Of a stretch of DNA of 64,000 nucleotides, positions 56,557-64,000 are shown in pieces (positions within the stretch are counted from its first letter, which is position 1; each line of letters begins with the position of its first letter). This DNA comes from Kwoniella bestiolae CBS 10118 (lineage: Eukaryota; Basidiomycota; Tremellomycetes; Tremellales; Cryptococcaceae), in assembly GCF_000512585.2 (NCBI RefSeq), contig NC_089241.1, positions 2,790,001 through 2,854,000 of the forward strand. Direction: 5' to 3'. The notes beneath the pieces are model-generated. The model made no database searches. It saw nothing but the letters and a program-made list of their open reading frames with translations, and was not told the DNA's origin. The translations under genes were made by a program, and so were the position numbers.

Positions 56557-58308
56557 ATGCCAGCCCTAGCTAGCAAAGCACTCCGACCCACCCTCATCGC
56601 ACCACTCGTAAGAGGCACAAGAGGACACGCAGTAGCTGTTGATCCTCCTTACCTACCTCCCACTCCCAGCCCCAACTCTTCTCAGGCTAGACCAAGATAC
56701 GTTGATGGGGATGTAAGACACGATTGGAGAAGATCAGAGATTCAGAAGATCTTTGATGCACCTTTGATGGAGACTATCTACAGAGCTGTGAGTACCCTTC
56801 TTTCATTCCCAGCTAACTCAGCTCATTGAATTATAAGCACAACGCTGATGAGGGGAAACGGACATAGGCTACAGTCCATAGGATGCATCAGGACGCTTCG
56901 AGGATCCAGTTATGTACTTTGATGAATATCAAGAGTAAGCATCACTTCTGTAGTAGTAGTTTGATCTGCTCCCCAAGCTGTTTATCCCGTCATGATCGTT
57001 GCTGGGTGAACTTTAGCTGACAGTGTAATACTCGCTCAGCCGGAGGATGTACAGAAGACTGTAAATACTGCTCCCAATCCTCATCCTACAAGACCCCCAC
57101 AAAAGCATCAAGATTGATCGACATCGAGCCTGTACTGAAAGCTGCGCGAGAAGCCAAAGAGAACGGTTCGACAAGATTCTGTATGGGGGCTGCGTGGAGG
57201 GATTTGGCGGGTAAGAAGAGTGGGTTCGAGAAGATCTTGAAGATGGTTAGTGAAGTCAGAGGAATGGGCATGGAAGGTGAGTCTATCGTCTTCTTCCACG
57301 CTCTTATCTTTTTTCTGCTCTTCTCGTTCATCTTACCCCATCCATTGGTCAAGGGATAAAATACTAATATGTGAATTTTTCCGCAGTATGTACCACCCTA
57401 GGTATGCTGTCGCCTGACCAAGCAAGACGACTAAAAGAAGCCGGTCTGAGCGCGTACAACCATAATCTCGATACTTCAAGGGAGTTTTACCCAGAGGTGA
57501 GCGTGTTGGGTCCTATAAATGCCCATACACCACTGACATCGTAATCGATGACATAGGTCATCACATCTCGAACGTATGATGACCGATTGGCTACTATCGA
57601 AGCTGTACGAGATGCCGGTATCTCAGTCTGTTCAGGTGGTATTTTGGGCTTGGGAGAACAGGACGAAGATAGAGTGGGATTGATTCATGAAATCTCACGG
57701 TGAGCTGCTTTGATAACAATAACCGAACTTAGCTGACGTAGCCTGAACAGATTACCAAAACATCCCGAATCTTTCCCTGTCAATACGCTTGTTCCCATTG
57801 AAGGTACCCCATTGGAAAAGAACGATGTAAGCTACCACGAACCCCACTTGGAGGCCACAGCTGACGAAACATGATGTAGCCCGTTGGTGTTCACACCGTG
57901 CTTCGAACGATTGCTACTGCCCGTATAGTCTTACCTCAGACTATCATTAGATTAGCTGCTGGACGACATACTTTCTCTGAGACCGAACAGGCTATGGTGA
58001 GTCATTTCCCTATCTTTCTTCATAATAATTATGGATATCATTCGTGCCATTTGCGATTGATCATGTTGCCATTTAGTGAGAAGATTAGCTGATGTCGGTT
58101 GTCATATCAGGCATTCATGGCAGGAGCCAATGCGATCTTCACAGGAGAACGAATGCTCACCACCCCATGTTCAGGATGGGACGAGGACAAAGCCATGTTA
58201 GGCAGATGGGGATTGAGGGGTCAAAGATCATTCGAAGATTCAGAATCGGTATCTACCACACCGATGATGACGAAAGAGCAACAAGCTTTACACGGTGTAA
58301 GCTACTAG
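56557..58308 (+). CDS. BIO2: Biotin synthase (radical SAM)
   Basis: Converts dethiobiotin to biotin in mitochondria. The N-terminus (MPALASKALRPTLIAPLVRG, then TRGHAV) is basic and hydroxylated, as a presequence should be. DVRHDWRRSEIQKIFDAPLM begins the enzyme. The radical-SAM cluster motif is CTEDCKYCSQSSSYKT (CxxxCxxC). Further blocks: RFCMGAAWRDLAG, VCTTLGMLSPDQA, LSAYNHNLDTSREFYPEV (contains the conserved YNHNLDTS), RTYDDRLATIEAVRDAGISV, CSGGILGLGE, PKHPESFPVNTLVPIEGTPL and IRLAAGRHTFSE, which contains the Arg that binds the auxiliary cluster. The ending TTPMMTKEQQALHGVSY is fungal in type. About 390 aa; intact. Confidence 0.96.
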
Positions 58309-58816
58309 ATGGATAGATTGTTTAGGTATACTGGAGGACATTTGTATATATGCATTAAGCTGAGTTACCAAGGTGAGACATTTACTGATGGGTCTGGGTT
58401 ATACTGATGTGAGATATGTGCGGCGGAATTGCGATTTGGACTAACCATTTGATCGAGATTAGATCATTACCTGCCTTGTTTCTAGGACTGGAAGGTCTTG
58501 CCAGATGCTTGAAGTGTTACAACATTACCGGTACTGATGTTGATGCAAGGCGGTACTAACAAGTATGGAATATACCGTGATGGAATTCAATTCTCCTTCC
58601 TTGACTTTCAATTCCTCCTTGCTGTCTCCCTTCTCCCTTCCCCCTTAGCCCCTCCGTACCTTCATCATACGCAACAAAGCAAAAAAAGACGCTGGCGTCT
58701 TATCTATCCCTACCTCACCTGCCCAACTCTTTCAAAAGCGTGATACAGAAGAAGAAAGGACTGGATCCCATCTTCCCCACCAAAACCGGCCCAAGGCAAC
58801 GCCTTTGAAAGGCATT
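58309..58816. other. Intergenic, promoter of KNH-like gene
   Basis: 508 bp between two + strand genes; a CT-rich leader lies at 58590-58670. No gene is seen. Confidence 0.5.
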
Positions 58817-61253
58817 ATGCACCTCACGCAGAGCGGTCACACCGCCTCTCTATTTCTAATTTTGCCTTTATTAGTCCAAGCTAGAAAATACCATGACGAT
58901 CCTGAATATGGCGATAATGGCGATTTGGGTGGATATGACGCCGGAGCGAATCCCGATGAGATGGGGTACGGTATGAGTGGGACTGACGATCAGGTTGAGA
59001 TGGGATACACTGGTACTAGCACGAATGCGGAGGAGAATGAGAATGAGAATGGTATTGAATGGATCTCGCCTTCGCCTGGGGATGTGTTACCTTCGGGACA
59101 GGCTTTGACTGTTACTTGGTGAGTTTTCTTTTCCATCTACTTCCCTTGGATTGTTCGTCCATTGCTTCACAGAGCTGTCCTACGAGGACATGTGAGAACG
59201 GCACTAATGATGTTCATCCGTGATCAGGCATTCGCCCAGTCCCATCTACTCCCCCTCGTTCTCACTTTGCACCTCGACCGACCCCAATACAGCGACAGGG
59301 GCGGACTGTGGGAATGAGAATTGGCCGAGTGTCAAAGATAATGGTGATGGCACTTTTTCTGCTGTCATGTGAGTGCCTGACTCGCCGAGCCTGGATCTGG
59401 TCCGCTGTCCGACTGGAATGCAATCTCTCAACCCAAATGAGGTGTATTCGTCAAGCTGATTCTGTGTGGTGGACTACAGGACGATGCCGGTCATCTCTCA
59501 ATCTATTGAAAAGCTCTATCTGTCCATGAATAATCCTACCAACAGGGGGAGGACGTTCAACTCGCCTGTTTTTGGAGTAAAGGGGGATAGCGGGGTACCT
59601 AACGGTGAGTATGGAAGCTTCCTTGAGACTCGAGACTAAACCCCCTTCACTTGACATTATCGACCCAAGGCTGATACGTATTCATGTATTACTGTAGCAT
59701 ATGTCGCATCTCCTGTCAACTCTACCACAATAGTCCCTACCGCTTCTGCATCTGCTACCTTTGGTCTGGCCAGCGAGGTTGACAGTACCGCTTCGGCCAC
59801 TGCATTCAGTGCAGATACCCTCAGTATGATTAGCACAAGTGCGCCCGTATCTAGCGGTACGACCAAGGCCAGAGTCACTCCAGTGAGAAGTACAGCTGGT
59901 GAGTCACATGGAATCGCACTGATCCCAACATCGATACTAACCTGAATTCCTACCCATGTAGTAGCTACCCTCTTCACAGCCCTCGCCCCCACTTCTCCTA
60001 CACCTATCGCCCATACACCCCTCTACCCAACCATCCAAGCTCCCCTCCAAGCTACCATCCCCTACGCCCCCATCTCATTATCCACCTCCAACGCCAGCCC
60101 CAACGCAGACAACATGGGCCTCGCCGCCTCTTCTCGCGAGAACAAACCCAATATCAAAGCCATTGCCTTACCCATCTCAATCTGCGGCCTCATCCTCATC
60201 GCCGCGCTGATCTTCTGCGCGCGATCAAGGGTATTTCGCAAGACAGGGTTGGGGAGGGATGTGGAGAAGGATTGGCAGAGTGTCATTAAGGAGAAGGCCG
60301 CTGCGTCTTCTTTGGCTGCTTCTTCTTCTTCCCTCCTTAGTAGTGCAGGTGTGATGGGGAAAGTGGTGGAAGTGAGGGAGAGGAGGGATGAGGTGCCTGT
60401 GCCTACACTTGGTTATAGGGGTAGACAATATTCCCATGGCGATGAGAGGGATAGGGACCGAGAGAGATTTACGGAGGTACCCCAGGTGAATTATACGCGG
60501 GAAAGAGCTCATCGGTCTGGTGAGTATCATGGCGGAGATAGGGAAAGAAGACATAGACATAGACAAAGGGAACGAAAGGAGAGAGAGGAATCGTACTACT
60601 TCGAAAGATCTAGACATTCCGCAAAGGATGTATTCGACTTTGAGAGGGATAGGCATAGGAACAACTCGAGAGAGAAGGGATATTATTCGACTAGTAGGAG
60701 ATCTTCAGGAGGTATAGGCGGGGTGTACGATCGAGGATATTCTTACGACAAGTCGTCTAGATCACTTCAAGATCCATTTGAGGATACTCGGAATCGTCCA
60801 TCATCTACGCGCGAGTTGTATTCGTCTTCGCACTCGTCGAGGAGACCTTCAATGCCACAAAAGGAATCTTACTGCGCGCCCTTATCTAACCCTTATGATC
60901 CTCAACCTTCCCTCTCTTCAGCCTTGGCCTCTCACATTCGAAGACCACTTCCTGAACCTATCATCCGATCATCTACCAACTCATCTACACGATCAGGAGC
61001 ACACTCCGAGGGAGTCCTGATGCCTCGTCAGAAGACATTACCCCACCTCAGTGGAGGGCTGCGGGACGAGCATGATGACAGGTACCAGTATCCGAAAATA
61101 CGAGGAGACGGGAGAAGAGCAGGGAGAGAGAGAGAGTTTGAGAGTGATACTGAGGCTGGGTGGGAGCTAGCGGGAGAAGGAAGATATACTACTGGTGAAG
61201 AGGGGATGGGGGAGCTGTATGAGAATTTGAGGAGGGCTATTCAGAGGGGGTAG
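58817..61253 (+). CDS. Type I membrane protein with Kre9/KNH-like extracellular domain
   Basis: About six exons, about 690 aa. The first residues (MHLTQSGHTASLFLILPLLV then QA) form a signal peptide. After an acidic Gly/Asp/Tyr-rich part comes a KNH-type immunoglobulin-like domain, recognised by EWISPSPGDVLPSGQALTVT and the following Trp, a pattern typical of Ser/Thr-rich cell-wall glycoproteins. A Ser/Thr/Ala-rich stalk likely to be O-glycosylated leads to one transmembrane segment (AIALPISICGLILIAALIFC) with a basic stop (ARSRVFRKTG). The cytoplasmic tail is long and charged, with Arg/Asp/Ser repeats (RDRERFTEV, RERRHRHRQRERKEREE) and Pro-rich segments. The architecture is that of a wall-stress sensor or receptor-like protein, which is inference; no kinase is present. 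Confidence 0.82.
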
Positions 61254-61543
61254 ATGTTTGATCATGTAGGTAGAACAATTCTATGCATTGATATATGTGA
61301 CACTGTGATATATATATAGTACAATAACTAATATGATCTCTGCAGTGACAACGCTCCTCGTATGAATGGCTAATTTATGACCAGGTATCTTTAGTATTTC
61401 ATGGATTCGAAGAGCAGACTCCATCCATAAATTTATCATCTCCTTCGAGCTGGACTATTTCTCCTCAAAATCTCCCATGATACTTCCTACCACCGCACGC
61501 ATCCGAATGTACACGTGTGCACTACGCTATCCCTCAAGCATCA
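61254..61543. other. Convergent intergenic region
   Basis: 290 bp between two converging stop codons. AT-rich; no feature. Confidence 0.5.
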
Positions 61544-63626
61544 TCACCTCATACCTTTGCTCTCATCCTCTTCGATGCTCTTTCGCAACTGCTCCTCCAG
61601 CTTCCTCCGTTTCCCACTAAACACTTCTCCCATCTCCAAACCCCAGAACACAACTTTCCTAGCTAACATAGACAACTCCGTCTCTCCCTGAGCGAGCCAT
61701 AGTAATCTGTTCGACTCCTTGATCAAGGGATCGTTCCGGGATTGACTTTGAGTCCTGAATTCTTGAAGTGTGTAGTCGATGTTGTCTGGATACCATTAAC
61801 AAAATCAGTCATCTAATCCCCTGTCATCATCACTCTGGGAAGATACTACGTTCCCATTCCCAACCTGAAACAAGACCCCATAGCATAGTAAAGCAAAAAG
61901 TCAACTCACCCAACCCACGTTCCAGCTCCCTTACCAGCTCAATCGAATCAACCACCGCGCTCCCCGCCCCAGCCCCGCAGAATGGCGGCATCCCATGACC
62001 CGCATCTCCAAGAAGTACTACCCTCCCCCTACCCGCGAAAGTCCTTCGCATACTATACATCTGGTATCCCTTTCTCCTGCCCCACCCATCGGAGTTTTCA
62101 AGATTACGGAGAAAGAGGGAGTGGATGGTGGGCTCGCATGTACATTTTGACATTTGGTGGCAGTAGGATGGAGATAGCCATTTGGAGGGGACTGTTAAGG
62201 CTACATAGACTTGGGATATCTCTTTAGGTGTGGTAATGGGGTTAGTACTGAGGTTATCAGGATTGCTTGATTTAGGATGGTCAGTGCTGGGTTCTTCAGG
62301 GATATGTTCTGTGGTATTGTCAGTATTTGATTTTGGGGTGGTTCTTTCGATGCCGTTGATTAGTTTGATACCTTGATGATCATTTACTGTGATATCATCA
62401 TTCTGCGTGATACTGCCATCTTCCTTCCTGCCCTCATCATCTGGTTTCATCCCATCGTTAGGTCCTTCCTCCACAACGGGCGAAAGGACATGCTTATCAC
62501 CGTCCGCTCCTACTTCATTCCCAAGATTGACCCCAGAAGAAAGCGGAATCATCGTAGCAGAGAATGAATCCCCGTAAATCGTATTAATCCCATGAGGATC
62601 TTTCAGCCATCTCAACACCTCGCTCGAGGAGGTGCGCGAGTTGATAATTGTCCATGGGAGTTTTTCTAGCACTTCGGTGTGGGGGAGTAGGGATTGGCGG
62701 GTTTGGGAGAACATGCCGTCTGCGCCTGGTATAAGTCATATCATAGTCAATCGCGATTGATCCGATATTCGTAAAGGGGTATCTCATGGGTAAGTGAACG
62801 GTTCTCTTACGAGATGGAGAGGGAGGTAGTTGACAGACAAGCAATTCAGGACGTAGATAGATCATTCAATGTAAGACTCATCAACAACCAGATCCACTTT
62901 CACCTCCTCCCTCCTCCCCTCTCTTCCCTTCAACTTCACCTCCACCCCTCCCTCCTTTTGGGAGTGCGAAACCACCTCCAGTCCATACTCCACCTCTCCC
63001 ACTCCTACCCCACCTCTCAGAATTTCCATCAACTCTTCCCTTTCTATCATCGGCCTAGTCCCGGGCTCACGGACAGTCCTCCAAGCTTTCTTGCCCCTGT
63101 ATGATGAGACAGTGATGCCATCGTGATATACTGGGATCTTCGAGCGGGCGTGATGGAGTTTCTCGAGGTCGGGCGGTGAGAACATGGATTCGAGGGATTT
63201 ACGAGCTGCCTATATGTCCTCGTCTTAGTTGGCAATTTATCATCAAATAACGGGACCTACGGATGATAGGTGAATTGGATAGCCTAGATCTGTCCCCGGA
63301 CCTAAAGTAATTCATAACAATATCAGCGCTCCGTCCTTCTATTAATGACTATCCAATCATCAATCCATCTCGCACACACCGACTCATCATTCGAATCGAC
63401 CAGTCACCCAATCGCCACAGTTGAGGACGTAAGATCACTTACCATCCCTCCTCTCTACGATTTTATATCCCACCTTCCCCTCCCTGTATAATTCACTCCT
63501 CCTAAGCCCATACACGAATGATAAACCCGCTATACCTGCTCCTACGACTAAGAGCTCGAACTTTTTCTCGGTGCTGCTCGTAGAATTATCGTTGGCATCT
63601 TGGTGGACATTGATATTGTTAGACAT
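61544..63626 (-). CDS. FAD-dependent monooxygenase (salicylate/kynurenine hydroxylase type)
   Basis: About six exons, about 560 aa. The FAD-binding Rossmann motif FELLVVGAGIAGLSFVYGLR lies near residues 23-42, followed by VGYKIVERRD (end of strand 2, acidic residue). The second FAD contact is the Asp-Gly motif in VDLVVDADG, formed across an exon junction, and the third is VVLLGDAGHGMPPFCGAGAG, the GD motif that binds the ribityl chain. MIEREELMEIL marks the conserved Arg helix. Between about residues 270 and 340 there is a Ser/Asn/Thr/Pro-rich low-complexity insertion (for example TPKSNTDNTTEHIPEEPSTD) not typical of the family. Substrate is unknown, probably an aromatic compound. No membrane segment. 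Confidence 0.88.
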
Positions 63627-64000
63627 TTCGGGTCCAGTACTGTATGTGTCTATCTCTCAAAGTCTTGGCTTCGGAATTGCCAATTAGTGTGTATATACGA
63701 GTAAGTCCAATCTTCCAATGAGCACCTAGCACATTATGATACGTCTTCTCCTGCTATAAGTATACATACCTCGACATGATATATATTTATCTTATCGAAG
63801 ATCAATCAGTCATAAAGGAGAATCAATATATGAAAGGATGAATGAGAGATACCTGAACGGATATGATCGACGTGACAGATCGTATCGTAACGTCCTTTCG
63901 CTCTTTCCCCTGTGCGATCAGCATTGAGTATACATTACAGCACAAGTTATCCTCTGCAGATCAGTATAGTGGTGATGCCCAGAGAGCGAATTAGTAAGGA
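63627..64000. other. Promoter side of monooxygenase / right edge
   Basis: 374 bp upstream of the monooxygenase start; AT-rich. No gene or other feature is recognised before the window ends. Confidence 0.4.

Noticed and set aside
1..64000. CRISPR arrays, rRNA genes, bacterial operons or viral genes
   Set aside because: None found; gene structure is eukaryotic throughout and no spaced direct repeat array is present.

Overview
This is a eukaryotic chromosome segment, almost certainly from a basidiomycete yeast of the Tremellales (Cryptococcus/Kwoniella type). Genes are dense and rich in introns (typically 4-12 short introns of about 50-100 nt with GTRNGT donors and CTGAC/CTAAC-like branch points), exons can be tiny (9-30 nt), and the gene set (RED/IK and SDE2 splicing factors, a Pol I subunit, inositol oxygenase, fungal Zn2Cys6 factor, Dal5-type and sugar transporters) is fungal. 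I assembled gene models by hand from reading frames, splice sites and family motifs; spans run from start codon to stop codon and include introns.

Layout. 0-9 kb: a glycerophosphodiester phosphodiesterase (-), a small single-pass membrane protein (+), SDE2 (-), and an ER J-protein of the HLJ1/DNAJB12 type (+). 9-20 kb: RNA polymerase I second subunit (+), a conserved protein of unknown function (+), mitochondrial malic enzyme (-). 20-22.3 kb is the most gene-poor stretch. 22.3-31 kb is an accessory-looking block: a cytidine-deaminase-fold protein (-), a Zn2Cys6 transcription factor (+), a Dal5-type organic-anion transporter (-) and an arylsulfotransferase-family beta-propeller protein (+). 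31-43.7 kb: GPALPP1-like protein (-), a putative non-autonomous DNA transposon, a membrane protein with a PPxY motif (+), a SANT-domain Rrn5-like protein (-), an intron-containing tRNA-Lys (-), a small protein (-), RED/IK (+) and a sugar transporter (-). 44-64 kb: an extended SDR reductase (+), a 5'-nucleotidase-family phosphatase (-), inositol oxygenase (+), a nuclear protein (-), a Yippee protein (-), biotin synthase (+), a Kre9/KNH-like type I membrane protein (+) and an FAD monooxygenase (-).

Most interesting signal. The 875-bp divergent promoter between the Dal5-type transporter and the arylsulfotransferase carries four CGG-N4-CCG sites in 195 bp, three of them the same decamer (CGGAGTACCG), plus a one-mismatch relative of a further CGG-N4-CCG site that lies in the promoter of the adjacent Zn2Cys6 factor gene. 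This is the architecture of a self-contained regulated uptake/metabolism module (factor + transporter + enzyme), possibly for sulfated aromatic compounds. A second notable item is a 666-bp element with 36-bp terminal inverted repeats and a CATGTA flanking duplication in the shared promoter at 32.4-33.1 kb.
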